Origin: Sthenelais limicola
Lineage: Eukaryota > Annelida > Polychaeta > Phyllodocida > Sigalionidae
DNA length: 64,000 bases
Direction: 5' to 3'
Assembly: GCA_942159475.1 (NCBI GenBank)
Contig: OW804097.1
Location: 34,980,298 to 35,044,297 of the forward strand
This document shows positions 46,301 to 54,187 of this stretch, piece after piece (position 1 is the stretch's first letter; every line of letters begins with the position of its first letter). The notes beneath the pieces are model-generated. The model ran no database searches and had not been told where the DNA came from. It saw only the letters and a list, made by a program, of their open reading frames with translations. A program made the position numbers and the translations under genes.

Positions 46301-49300
46301 CTGAAGGCGACATCTGGGATGTATAGAACAATGTCAGAATGGGCTTTCTCCAAGTGAGCTGACAGGTTACCAAGCTGAAAAAAGAAAAATGTTATTTTAT
46401 TTCTATAATAAAACTTTCCTAGCTAAGCAAGAACCAATAGCTTAGCAAGAAATATGTTAAGTAAAGGTTTATTATGCAACAGGCTACATATTCCCCCTAT
46501 AAAATGGGTGTGTTTCCGATTTACCCCCCGCCCCCCTACCTTTAAAAAACCTTACCCTACCTAAAAAAAAATTTACCATACCTGATTTTTTTTTCATCAT
46601 ATCTTAATTTTTTTGACAAAAAACCCGGAACCCAGAACCCGGAACAGTCAAAACGCACATTCCCCATGCTTAAAACAATTATTGTTATGAAATAGACATT
46701 TTTTTCAGTTCCTGGGAGGTGGTTTCCACAAAAAAAATTAAAAAAAAAACGATTTACAATAACTCTATTATTCTCTAGTCATTATTGCGTTTTCTGTGAA
46801 CATATGAGGCGAGACATGGCGGTGGAGAATTAATTTTTATTATGGTATAATGTATAAAAATTGAAGTATAATTATGATAAAGATTGTTACAAGGTTAATT
46901 AATGTTTTGAATAATTATGGGATTAATTAATTAGCGAACTAATTAATGAATCAAGGAGATAAGAAATAACTAGGCCGACGAAGGAGTAGAGAAAGAAAAG
47001 AAAGGGTGGGAAGCAGTGGGAGCAGAAAGAAGAGAAGGAAGGAGGTGTTGCTTCCGTTGTGGTCAGCGTGAGAGTGAGGTGGAGTGAGGGTAACGGTGGC
47101 GTGAGGTAGCCTGGAGGAAGTGAGGGGAGAGTATGTATGGTGGAGTAGCTCACAGGTGGCAGCACCAATGACCAGCCCTAGAGCAAAAGCTCGACGACTT
47201 AGCCATTTATAACAATAAATATTTTATCAAAGAAATATTTAAAGAAAATGTTCTTCAATCCAAATCTCCAGTCATTGGTCTTCTTGTCGGTGTTCTTCAA
47301 TAATGCAAACGAGTTCTATACTATTCTAGTATGTACTAGTCGGAGGTCAATTGGCCAAAGTGGCCAAAGGGCAAACTCAGTACAATAGCGAAAATAGATA
47401 AAGTGTATCAGGTCGTCAGAATAGCACAATAGCACCTCTACACATTTAGTAAATTGTGATGTGTTTCAGGGAAATGAGTCACAAGTCGCAAAAATGGTAT
47501 TTTTCAAAGTGTTTATTTTACAAGATCAACATATTGGAATTTTCTGACTTTTGAAGAGTTTATCACTTATAGTTATATCAATTGATGTATCAAATTTGAG
47601 GACAATGTATTCAATAAATCCTTTCGTTTTAAAGGTCCTCATATGGACTATATTTAGTTACTTTACTGTTTATTGCCCCCCAGAAATATTGGAAACTTTT
47701 CTTTTCAAAAATAAAAATTTCAAACTTAAAATTAAGAAATACCTATTAGATTATTAAACTGTTTACTACCATTGGAATCCGCTTGATCTCATCTTTTCAA
47801 ATATAATGGTATCTCAAAATCAATTTTTTGCGACTTATGACTCATTTTCCTGAAATACATCACAATTTTTAATAAATTAAACCGGGAAATAATCAGAACT
47901 ATACATGCCAAAACAAAACAACAAAACTCATGTGAAGGCAACTATAGCCATTGAATCAAATCAGTGACAATTAAGTAGGCTACATCTGGTAAATCAAACA
48001 ATCGATCAATGTTATATTAACACCTCGCCAATTGTTTCAATTCATTTTATTATCGTTTAAAGTACGGTCTAGCAGACCTACATTGGAAGGTCCAGTCCTA
48101 TACGGTAACATATCAATTGATGTAAATGTTTGCTGAATAAAAATTGATATATTTATACATATTAATACTATGTATAACTTGGTATACTTAGCTATATTTG
48201 GTGTTGTGTTGATTCAAAAAGTATGTTGGCTTATGTTGAACTTCATTTTGAAGCTATTATTTTCTCTTAAATTTGGGTTATTTGAAAGGATTGTTGGAGG
48301 CAAATTGTGCATCGTTAGGTTCAGGGCATGGAACCACGACTTTTGATAATGAAACACATCTGAACAGGATGTTAACAATCATATCAATAAGTGAGTATGT
48401 CCCAAAACGTATCACGAATCAAAGTTCATTATTTCTGTGTCAGCCTCTCGAATCTGATTCTGGAAATGTTTTAGTTGTTATACAGTAGTTATTATATATA
48501 CTATACTTGTTATAGTAGTAAATAGTGCAGTAGCTTCTCAACTCCTCTTGCCTCATTCCTCTCCCACTCCCATGTCTTTTCACTCTCCCTCCCATGTCCT
48601 CCCCTCCCTGGCCCCCTCCCTCCCGTGCCTTCCCCCTCCCTCCCATGTCCTCCACTCTCAGGCTCCTACCTCCCATGTCTTCTCACTCTCCCTCCCATGT
48701 ATTCTCACTCTCCCTCCCATGTATTCCCCTCTTCCTCCCATGTCTTTCCCCCTCTCTCTAGCTCTCACCCCTATAATACGATGTTCCCAATTCATTACGT
48801 TTACCTCCTTAGTCTACTATAGCTACCCAGCCACACATATATGTTTTAATGTGTGCGGATTGTCTAAATATGATTTGAATATTTGTTATACTTGAGTTTG
48901 ATAGCGGGATATTAACAAAATACTCAGAAAATACTCAGAAACAAAGAAACTGGCCAGACTCTATTGGCTTTGAAAATAACTACTGCGCACCTGAGGGAGT
49001 CCTCCGTGCACTGGAAACCCGTCTGCATCATAATGTGGATACAATCCTAGGGTAGGTTGGTAGAAAAGACTGATTTCCTCCCCCATCCAGTTATCCCTGC
49101 TGTTTTGTGACATCCCATAATGCTCAACATCTAGCCTGATCCCCCATCGTTTCTCACACTCCTGCGTTGGAGAGTTCCAAATGACCTTGAACGGTCCTGC
49201 TGAAGAATCCTTTATTGACCTTTCCACCCTCCATTTCTGGTTACCGAGGGGTTCTTTGACTCCAGTGTCCTTACTCCAGGTGTTAATAAATGTCCTTGGG

Positions 49301-49383
49301 TTCTCGTGAAGGGCACCAAATGCTTGGAGGACTAGTACTGAAGCTATAGTAATCAAGCAACGCTGTGTGTCGATTCCATGCAT
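28299..49383 (-). CDS. Hyaluronidase (GH56), eight exons
   Basis: Exons, in transcript order: 48991-49383, 46299-46374, 44504-44672, 43636-43776, 42938-43031, 32808-32900, 32047-32216 and 28317-28506. All have GT/AG borders and agreeing phases, and together encode 442 codons. The enzyme hydrolyses hyaluronan or chondroitin and is secreted or lysosomal. Exon 1 has a signal peptide and WNSPTQECEKRWGIRLDVEHYG; exon 3 has the catalytic D-x-E (GVIDWESWRP); exon 4 WGYYGFPRCRNS; exon 5 LNWLFNGSSAIYPSAYL; exon 7 GADGVTLWGGSGES and LGPYV. Exon 8 contributes CGSLGRCV of the EGF-like tail and is less certain. Reading on from exon 8 reaches a stop at 28299 lying inside the LTR. The usual last CxCYxGW segment was not found, so the C-terminus may be truncated or lie elsewhere. 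Intron 5 is about 10 kb and filled with transposons. Confidence 0.85.
28513..29566. other. No gene recognised
   Basis: Contains an inverted pair GTTTCATAA (28679) and TTATGAAAC (29046), perhaps the ends of a small unrecognised element, and an imperfect palindrome around 28760-28800. A possible exon-like stretch at 29276-29374 on the minus strand is not supported. Confidence 0.45.
29567..29731. repeat. Long near-perfect hairpin in element D
   Basis: Arms of about 65 bp (CGAGTAGGTGGTCTG paired with CAGACCACCTACGAG) enclose a loop of about 35 nt containing CCCACAAGCCGATAGGCGAGTGGG, itself foldable. A transcript would make a long precursor-microRNA-like hairpin. No expression evidence is available. 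Confidence 0.8.
29567..30060 (+). mobile_element. Composite foldback element D, copy 1
   Basis: The two parts are a 165-nt hairpin (29567-29731) and, 2 nt on, a 327-bp segment (29734-30060) with inverted ends TTACTCCACGGTG and CACTGTGGAGTAA. The same two-part unit occurs in opposite orientation at 52012-52493. Inside, the palindrome GTGGTACAAAACAATGTACCAC is conserved in both copies. Confidence 0.8.
30385..30612 (+). pseudogene. Truncated third copy of the NTR-like gene
   Basis: Starts at ATTACAAAGGAC, right where the family-B MITE ends in the other two copies. It keeps the 5' UTR with intact splice acceptor (CTTCTCAG) and the upstream ORF (one change, Thr to Ile). The main ATG is present, but about 45 nt are deleted between AAGAAACTTT and CAACCAGCATC. 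Similarity ends after TTTAACCTTTT, so only the start of the signal peptide and a few following codons remain. Confidence 0.85.
31271..31506 (+). mobile_element. MITE family A
   Basis: Full-length, AAAGTATAGGTTTTGTTA-type centre; left terminus GGGTCAGATTTTAATAAAA. Confidence 0.88.
31768..32002 (+). mobile_element. MITE family A
   Basis: Full-length with ACAT on both sides. It lies just 3' of (left of) hyaluronidase exon 7. The centre is intermediate between the two subfamilies. Confidence 0.88.
32369..32766 (-). mobile_element. MITE family B
   Basis: Reverse orientation; left end GTGATCCGTTTTAGGAAAATG, right end GGAACACATCACATT. It ends 42 bp from hyaluronidase exon 6. Confidence 0.88.
32963..33326 (+). 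mobile_element. MITE family B, left part of a copy split by element F
   Basis: Runs normally up to GCGACTTA at 33326, where element F begins. The missing end, TTATGACTCATTTTCCTGAAACACATTACAT, is found 8.9 kb away at 42264-42294 and has the same orientation. Confidence 0.88.
33980..34066 (-). mobile_element. MITE family B terminal fragment
   Basis: Only the first 85 bp of a reverse copy (GTGATGTGTCACAGGAAGATG, TTGATTTTGAGATACC). Confidence 0.7.
34876..37764 (-). CDS. LINE ORF2: APE endonuclease and reverse transcriptase
   Basis: 962 aa; makes the target nick and copies the element RNA at the insertion site. Residues 12-245 form an APE-type endonuclease with catalytic-site residues in SVNVRGL (Asn18), CTETF (Glu45), AGDFN (Asp164, Asn166), SCIDLIF (Asp214) and VADH (Asp235-His236). 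A basic linker follows. The RT domain spans about 470-780 with PLPKGGDQ, NYRPITQLP, FFDLKKAFDTVNHDILL (Asp605), GVPQGSILGPLLFLIYIND and the catalytic LFADDT (Asp694, Asp695). The C-terminal part holds YLGITLDSQL and a LWNNLDPETR tail. There is no RNase H domain. The start is the first ATG of the frame. The frame is intact at about the length expected for CR1/L2 elements. Confidence 0.95.
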   Translation of the reverse strand: MGDQHGFDKNGFSIISVNVRGLKTNLFNLKNGISQFTPEIVICTETFLTTYDRSIDFEIQGYNNIVRNDRAVLYDNGQVKGGGGIGCYIKNGLTFKIQENMSKSNPNIELICCTILFENKRNLHLIGIYKPPDGDCNLFLHELHSTLSSQMLNHNNCDIVVAGDFNINMFDKDCRHVTSLTDITHEFGLTQFIKETTRFDIRRDRDHISESCIDLIFSKEDYVSSSGVIDIWVADHLMTFITLKKQKPKKKVCRVVEYRSYKNYNSHDFITAVKYLNWNCIIEMSDPQLAWEKLILMISDNLNTTCPVVQRKITPPREKWLTDDLLVMIRDKDKALKKAKRTKKREDWLHAKKARNNLTKLCRKAKRKYITQLCNECIDDDKKFWKLVDNILPKKSKNKDQEINIIDSTSNAPVPVTQVASKFNEFFASIGESLAEQINAQWNFIGLECPNSLDIISTTPEEIQKISREINTNKSSNIKHIKSLVFRDVFMAIPTVLCHIFNLVFSSKCIPHSWKNGSVTPLPKGGDQSIMSNYRPITQLPLQAKLMEKIIHSRLIEFFENNQVISDKQNGYRKGKSTIDTIADLTDDILNERNNGATSFAVFFDLKKAFDTVNHDILLSKLSKYGVKGNLLSLLKDYLSNRTQVTICNNVTSTVREISYGVPQGSILGPLLFLIYINDAEHSLKHCKIKLFADDTVIYCHDKDLAVLNTKVQEDTVNFWNWCQSNKLTLNVTKTKCMHLRGPRSRVANVRPNISINNTQLDNVEEYKYLGITLDSQLKFSAQVRQTHKSVSHKLYLLRRISKLVPQFVLLRIFKSHILPLFDYGDITYSGCTIHELNSLQILHNKCIKVALKLPTLTDTLLIHRLANVPKLEDRRKAHILNFAFRRSKKNKFLNNERRTTRQWDGPILISQRPNTVNFDLHCIQRKTAKLWNNLDPETRNIETYERFKALTKAESLLPLYI
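38100..38590 (-). repeat. Degenerate tandem repeat between LINE ORFs
   Basis: Seven copies of a core reading GCTGC...AGTCATACACCGTACAT on the plus strand, with AGTCAT-type boxes at 38103, 38155, 38251, 38325, 38408, 38483 and 38562. Spacing is mostly 74-96 bp. A second motif, CCCGGGACTGAACCACTCAG, occurs at 38198 and 38507. It is non-coding and lies within the 901-bp gap before ORF2. Confidence 0.85.
38666..39415 (-). CDS. LINE middle ORF: SGNH/GDSL-type hydrolase
   Basis: 249 aa. The SGNH pattern is visible: block I IFSDSRGRKL (Asp18, nucleophile Ser19), block II HPGARL (Gly50), block III MAGICDIT (Gly77, with Asp in place of the usual Asn) and block V DGIHP (Asp199, His202). Such esterases hydrolyse acyl esters. 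Esterase-like domains are established in ORF1 of some CR1-group LINEs, where lipid or membrane interaction has been suggested. Here it is a separate ORF, starting 27 nt after the ORF1 stop, so reinitiation is a plausible route. Substitution in block III could lower activity. The start at 39415 is the only ATG before block I. Confidence 0.8.
   Translation of the reverse strand: MDHSPTYGSQIIANIFSDSRGRKLKHKLNPSRTYLDKPPDFIFKTEVHPGARLSQVCRHADIFLSTNRPTIVYLMAGICDITTKTRNKRGKNVFTFSWPSTESLQLHMKSEISTTTNRLRNRHPCSPIIMCPITGADLEKFCSNLDIDKQQILNESIIEINRFIQQINQENNVSTPWISRFNHMTNGRSIRHDYNSLEDGIHPCDELINKQSCTFWRNLEANILNFMKNNFFTTIIEGLKKPESVESMS
39443..40687 (-). CDS. LINE ORF1: coiled coil, RNA-binding module and NADAR domain
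   Basis: 414 aa. Residues 45-105 form a charged coiled coil. Residues 106-245 resemble the RNA-binding part of L1-type ORF1 proteins (LKRSLNVVVTGLAE, then FRLGQKRPDKARNLMIHL, then FLNDDLSVEDRKKQ), which would bind element RNA as a chaperone. Residues 266-404 match the NADAR fold: AYLSNFSPCRI, YKSSEAMFQAEKA (Glu293), NAEWNAREDDVMLRVLVAKF (Trp336), LVSTGNKHLYECT (Glu372) and KKWGAGKD (Trp379, Gly380). NADAR proteins act on N-glycosidic bonds of ADP-ribose or related nucleotides, so this domain could process NAD-derived or ADP-ribosylated substrates. Its role in retrotransposition is unknown. Motif residues are kept, suggesting catalytic competence. The frame is complete. Confidence 0.85.
   Translation of the reverse strand: MFFARNDDGSEAGEPNMADLLGLDEWPAGAKTDKSRLDLIRKKLLFLDNLVRNNSQELNYLRETLDEERKNNTKLRNRVRQLEAKSDREESELTAVADRVDDADRLKRSLNVVVTGLAEQDNEDLREKMDDLLTHLGVNFTANDTLRAFRLGQKRPDKARNLMIHLRNVEQKAAMFRNAQKLRVGYNGVFLNDDLSVEDRKKQGDLRALAYVARKGAGYRTTKVRGLTLTINDRKVKWGDWDRLPADVNLNSTAIEATGDEGIGFKGERAYLSNFSPCRIVDNDTGYVYKSSEAMFQAEKAIHFGDPDLALTITNEKDPRRCKYLARNFPNDNAEWNAREDDVMLRVLVAKFNQNTKHRDYLVSTGNKHLYECTENKKWGAGKDIRKAKEITGTTEGFRNILGRKLEEVRAVLR
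41043..41402 (-). mobile_element. MITE family B with ATAT duplication
   Basis: Complete, flanked on both sides by ATAT (41039-41042 and 41403-41406), which documents a 4-bp duplication for this family. Confidence 0.9.
42264..42294 (+). mobile_element. MITE family B, right end of the copy split by element F
   Basis: TTATGACTCATTTTCCTG onward completes the element begun at 32963. Confidence 0.85.
42495..42913 (+). repeat. Left arm of an inverted repeat, includes MITE family A (42683-42913)
   Basis: About 190 bp of unique-looking sequence plus a plus-oriented family-A MITE. It is the inverted counterpart of 43922-44390, near identical apart from a 26-bp indel near 42627. Right terminus of the MITE is damaged (AAAATCTGCCTG). 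Confidence 0.88.
43221..43580 (-). mobile_element. MITE family B
   Basis: Reverse copy in the intron between hyaluronidase exons 4 and 5. The left terminus has lost about 8 bp (GTGATGTGAAAATGAG). Confidence 0.87.
43922..44450 (-). repeat. Right arm of the inverted repeat, with MITE family A (43922-44166)
   Basis: Reverse family-A MITE, then the 190-bp flank matching the left arm to about 44390, then a second partial family-A end (44390-44450). The MITE has a small duplication, TTTTCTGATTTTCTGA, at its right terminus. A stray family-A terminus (GGGTCAGATTTTCAT) is at 43847. Confidence 0.85.
44752..44986 (+). mobile_element. MITE family A
   Basis: Full-length, AAAGTATCAG subfamily, 80 bp upstream of hyaluronidase exon 3 on the transcript. 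Confidence 0.88.
44987..45875. other. Intron sequence with a remnant of duplicated exon 3
   Basis: At 45288-45335, GTCTATCACTC and GGGTTTTTAGTCAACCA repeat the exon 3 acceptor region (44656-44700), so a partial tandem duplication existed here. The open frame at 45478-45711 is Lys/Asn-rich and not supported. Confidence 0.6.
45876..46234 (+). mobile_element. MITE family B
   Basis: Left terminus is truncated to AAATGAGTCACAAGTCGC; right terminus is complete. It ends about 65 bp from hyaluronidase exon 2. Confidence 0.85.
46375..47455. other. Intron 1 sequence, no gene
   Basis: Runs of A, T and C between 46520 and 46760, then purine-rich sequence at 46980-47130. The reverse frame across 46923-47168 is low complexity. 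Confidence 0.5.
47456..47864 (+). mobile_element. MITE family B with AATT duplication
   Basis: Complete. AATT flanks both ends. The sequence just left (CACCTCTACACATTTAGTAAATT) is a piece of family A, so B landed in an A remnant. Confidence 0.9.
48170..48315 (+). mobile_element. MITE family A remnant
   Basis: Only the right half is recognisable (TTTGGGTTATTTGAAAGG, then GGCAAATTGTGCAT). Confidence 0.65.
48546..48770. repeat. Pyrimidine-rich minisatellite
   Basis: About nine imperfect units of roughly 20-25 bp built on CTCTCCCTCCCATGT. It accounts for the long Pro/Ser-rich open frames here. Confidence 0.85.
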
Positions 49384-49626
49384 TGTTGACTCATTAATCT
49401 GTGATACTCTATCTATAGTAGGGACTGATAGTGTATCTACAGATTATAAGCCTGCATCTTGGTCAGAAGTTATGACTTTTTCATTTTTCATTCAATCTGA
49501 TCCTATTCTCTCAATGAATGACTTTACTCCAAAGTCATTGCAAGTTGTCTTTGATTCTATATATTATATTTACTGAAATCTGGTCAAACATGAAAATGAG
49601 CATGAGGTACCTACTCATGTACATAT

Positions 49627-49886
49627 ATCTGATTTTAAGAAAATGTACAACTCGCCTTCACCAATCCTCTCGAATAACCCACATTTAAGAAAGAAAAATA
49701 GCTTTAAAATGCAGATTAACATAACAGAACTGATACTTTAAATCAATGCGATGCCAAATATACTCAGATATACCCGGTATTTATCATTTTTAAGCCTGAT
49801 TTAGGAGATTTTTCTAAATGTGAAGGCGAATTGTTCATTTTCCTAAATGTGAAGGCGAACTGTACATTTTCTGAAAATCTGACCCA
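49627..49886 (-). mobile_element. MITE family A upstream of the hyaluronidase start
   Basis: Reverse orientation, with a short internal duplication of the right end (AAATGTGAAGGCGAA twice). It lies about 240 bp upstream of the hyaluronidase ATG, in what may be promoter or 5' UTR sequence. Confidence 0.85.
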
Positions 49887-52011
49887 TATACACCAAACGA
49901 TCCAGTTGTAGGCCCTCAATATCGGTCATTAATCGTGGGATGCAATAGAGGATACCTCTCCTCCCTTGCACTGGTCATTTCGCATTAAACTTGTAAAACT
50001 GAAACAAACTATGTTGTTTTTATAGTTTGTGTAGTATCTTCTCCTGTTCAGAGGTAAAAAAAGAAAAAAAACTAATTGAGATATTGTACATATGTGTTAT
50101 ATATCATGTATATCCTTGATAAAGCTTTAAAGTTTGGTACGTCGATGTTAAAGATTAAATAGATATATCCCAACGATTAAATAAGTAAATATCTTTTTGA
50201 CTGGGCTCCATGAGATTATCATTGTAAACCGCAACGGAACTGGACTCAATAAAATTTATTTAAAAAAAACAACTCTGCTTTGAAAGTTTGGTATTATAGG
50301 GCGTGCAATTCTCGCAGCCTCATTCCTGCCCCCCCCCCCCCCCCACACACACACACACATGCAGGCTTTTGACAGGTCCCAAATGCCGTAGCCACGCCCC
50401 TATCTCAGCTTTTCTCGTCACCCACTTCCAGGCGCTATTGTCATTTGTTAATGCAGGACAATATTTACATGTCAATCAGGCATGTTTTTGGATTTTTGTG
50501 GAAATGATATATTTTCGATGTTCAAAGGTAGAGAAAAATCCTGAGCATGGATAAATGATGTGGCAAATCTGTTGCTGGGTTTTTAACTGGTTTGTTTGTA
50601 TGATGGATAGTACCAAATGTTTCAAGAGGGGTTGGATAGGCAGTGGGGCCGGGCAGGGGGCAGGGAGGGCAGGTGGTTGGCTAATTAGGGTTAGACTGGC
50701 TGGTTATTGGTTGGTAATGGATATAATTGTGATGTGTTTCAGGAAAATGAGTCAAAAGTCGCAAAATTGATATTTTTCAAAGTGTATTTTTTATAAGATT
50801 TCTTTATTGTAATGTTCTGAATTTTAGAGGGTTTAATAATCATAGTTTTGAAGGCCTTCGTATGGAGTATATTTAGTTACTTTACTGGTAATTACCCAAC
50901 CAGAAACATTTCAAACTTTTTTTTTTCAAAAATATCAAACTTGAAATATAGATATATACTTATTAGGCGTCCCAGTGTTTATTATCATTGGAATCAGCTT
51001 GATCTCCTCTTTTCAAATATGGTGATATCTTAAAATCCATATGTTGCGACTTATGACTCATGACTCATCAAACGGATTACAATTAAAATCTTTTGGGGTT
51101 GATGTAGTGTATAATTGAAGTCCTACATGAATTCTGTAGTTTGTGTGTCTATATCACATATAATATTAATCAAAACTGTTCCACTATTTCATTATTGAAA
51201 CAATGATTGGGGTTTCATTACATCATTGTTCAAAACTGTTTCTATTGATATGCGTCAAATCGACCACTTTGAATGTAAAAACTGTAATTGTATCTGAGCG
51301 GTAACCTATGAATATTCTATCATCTACTCTCTAAAAGAGAGAAAAACCTATGTATACTATAAAAACACTTTAAAAATCACAAATACTGCGATATGAACAC
51401 CATGGAGTATACCATGTGAAAAATTATACCAATAAGGCAGCTATGTATTGCCAAGGTATCTTTATACCATTTATATTATCTATGTTAGTTTGATTTTAAG
51501 GTCACAATGGAAGAACTACATCGTAGCATTGACTGTCCCATTCATTTAATTGTTACTTATTATGTGAATAAAAATTCTATATTCTGGTATATATATATCA
51601 GTGATGTGCCAGGAAGTGTGGGAATCCTCTCATATAACCAACATTCAAAACAGAAATGAGATAAAAAAAAAAAAGAGTTCAATATAGCCAAACAATCTCA
51701 TATATATATATAACAATTTTTATTGAATAAACATATATACATTTCTGTTATAAAGAAATACTGAAAAGGAATGGTCCCTCTCAATGTACTGTCTACGCTG
51801 AGATCTTCCTGGTATTCCTTTTGAATAATATTATAATATGCGAAAGACATAATATAATGACACTGTAGTCACATATTTAATATCTGTCAGTAGGTAAAGT
51901 TCAAATTTACATTTACTTGAATTCCGAAAAATATATTCTTCACTATTTTTTATACATTCATGCATATATTATCATTATTATGGAATTTTTAATTGTCTTC
52001 ATATTCCATAA
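49887..52011. other. No gene recognised
   Basis: Contains poly-C/(CA)n at 50331-50360, G-rich sequence at 50640-50680 and (TA)n at about 51700. A B-family MITE occupies 50729-51080. Confidence 0.5.
50729..51080 (+). mobile_element. MITE family B with AATT duplication
   Basis: AATT on both sides. The interior is about 50 bp short and TGACTCA is doubled near the right end. Confidence 0.87.
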
Positions 52012-52493
52012 TTACTCCACGGTGAAGTGTGTATCACATTACATTTGTATGTAGAGGCGTGTGGTACATACCGTGTGGTACATTGTTTTGTACCACATGG
52101 GCGGGGCCTAATGATAAACGCAAAATAAACTCATTTGATTGGTTCCAGTCCACGCGGGAAAATGCGTTGTCAATGACTCTTACTTGCGTTACTAACGTTG
52201 CGACGTTATGATGTACACTATTGCGTCGTCGCCGGCATCAGTGAGAGAAGAATGGCAGGAACTTCGTAAGTAAATAAAGGACTTTTTGCAGTAATTTATA
52301 ATTAATTCATTACCACCGTGGAGTAAAAATAGTACCGCATCTCGTAGGTGGTCTGGTGTAAAAGATCACATGGACTCTCGACGATTCTTTTCAATAATAA
52401 CCCACTCGCCTATCGGCTTGTGGGCCATGTGAAAAGAATCGTCTTGGGTCCATGCAATCCTTTACACCAGACCATCTACTCGTGCGGTACTAT
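52012..52493 (-). mobile_element. Composite foldback element D, copy 2
   Basis: Inverted relative to 29567-30060: the 315-bp TIR segment (52012-52326, ends TTACTCCACGGTG and CACCGTGGAGTAA) comes first, then the 165-nt hairpin (52329-52493). Hairpin length equals that of copy 1, with matched changes in both arms. Confidence 0.8.
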
Positions 52494-53346
52494 CATAGTA
52501 TTAAACAAACTGCTCTCAAGGACAATAGAACTTTTAAAGAAAAGACTTCCCACAACCAACCCTTGGATGACAACCCATCGATATCTCGATCTTTTTGTAA
52601 GGTATTACACACCTTATTTATTAGTTCCAGTACAGTCCGGACATCTTATTGGTTTAATATCACCACTATAATGACTCACAAAATATATTTGTTACATACT
52701 CTTAGGAATCACCTTGATACCAAATGTATGCTGATAATATATTCATCGATGTTCAGTCTATTTTTGCGAAATTTGATAAATGTGTAAAGCTGCGGTTGTA
52801 TTTTTTCCAATGAATTTAACATATTCCCAATGAAATCCCACTGTTAAATAATGAGCTTGTAAATTCAAACTACATGGGACAAAGTCATCATATCCTGAAA
52901 TTCTGAATATATAATATATGTAGTAGAAAGCCATCCCATCCTATCTGACAATGCTCTTGGGAAATTGCATACTCATCACATACTGGCTGATATAGATAAA
53001 TGTTTTAGGTGGGAGAAAATCGATTCTTAGTAAATAGAGTTTCTGCAATTTGCCTCCACCAATTTGGTCCCCCAACTTAGCAGCATAACAGGTAGCTGAA
53101 AGCTGCTATTGACCTAAGCTACAAATGATTAGATACGATGGATTCAGGTATAGTAGAAATTATAGGGATCTCTAAAGTTGCGGTGCATTGTATTTCTGTA
53201 CCTAGAACTCTTAACGTCCATCAATAAATTACAGCACATGATGGTTACCTTTCATAGATTAAACGTCCCCCATTAAGTTAAAAGTCAGATGAAATATTAA
53301 ATACATACATCATACAGCCATCAATAGCTGGGATATGGATGAGGGC

Positions 53347-53450
53347 GTCAAAAATGTACAATTGACAGTTCTATAGATTTATTAAATTCTGCTATATTAG
53401 ACTGACAAATGATAAGAAGTACGGATATCTGAGTATATTTTATATTGGGT
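53347..53450 (+). mobile_element. MITE family A, left half
   Basis: Starts AAAATGTACAATTGACAG and stops at ATATTTTATATTGG; right half missing. Confidence 0.75.
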
Positions 53451-53490
53451 GTATTCTAAACATCAGCCTATTTCAGAACATTGTGAGGGC

Positions 53491-53841
53491 CAATAGGGGA
53501 GTTGCATAGCCGCCATTTTGAATCCTGATTCGCATGGAATTATAGGACTAATGGTACAGTGGTAACTCTACAGAAAACATGCCACGTTCAGCATGGACTA
53601 TTTATCAATGCTCTTTTGTCAATATCCATGTGTTTTACATGTTTCCATAACACATGCCCCCATCTTTCCAATCATGCATTTCGTTTTCATAACTCATTCA
53701 TACAAACTCTGGTATTGGTGAAAACATTCTTGCAATTTTCCATACAAATTTTCCAAATATTTGTATGTCAGATTTCAACAGAATGCATCCCAGGATGCAC
53801 TGCACTAGACATGCGCAATGGCACATGCAACTCCCCTATTG
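53491..53841 (+). mobile_element. MITE family C, copy 1
   Basis: 351 bp, inverted ends CAATAGGGGAGTTGCAT and ATGCAACTCCCCTATTG. A direct copy lies at 55987-56340 on the other side of the channel gene. Confidence 0.88.
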
Positions 53842-53870
53842 TAAATCCGCAGGTGATTTCACCCACATAT

Positions 53871-54100
53871 GGGTCATATTTTCAGAAAATGTACAATTCG
53901 TCTCAAATAGCCCACATTTAAAACAAAAAATAATGATTAGCTTCAAAATGCAGTTTAACATAACAGAACTGATACTTTAAATCAATGCGACACCAAATAT
54001 ACCCAGATATACCCGGTATTCATCATTTTTCAGCCTAATTTAGCAGACTTTCCTAAATGTGTGGAGCTGCCAATTGTACATTTTCTGAAAATCTGACCCA
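53871..54100 (-). mobile_element. MITE family A with ATAT duplication
   Basis: Full-length, reverse. It ends 87 bp before the channel ATG, so it may supply part of the promoter or 5' UTR. Confidence 0.9.
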
Positions 54101-54187
54101 TATATAACTACGTTGGGTGACTGTTCCGTTCCATTTCACCTCCTCCTGCTGAGAGATATACACCACTCCGGATAAAGTACACACAGA

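Noticed and set aside
48548..48895. 115-residue Pro/Ser-rich frame
   Set aside because: Translation of the pyrimidine minisatellite in several frames; no conserved frame.
52348..52671. Open frame over element D copy 2
   Set aside because: Lies in a non-coding hairpin; the frame is not kept in copy 1.
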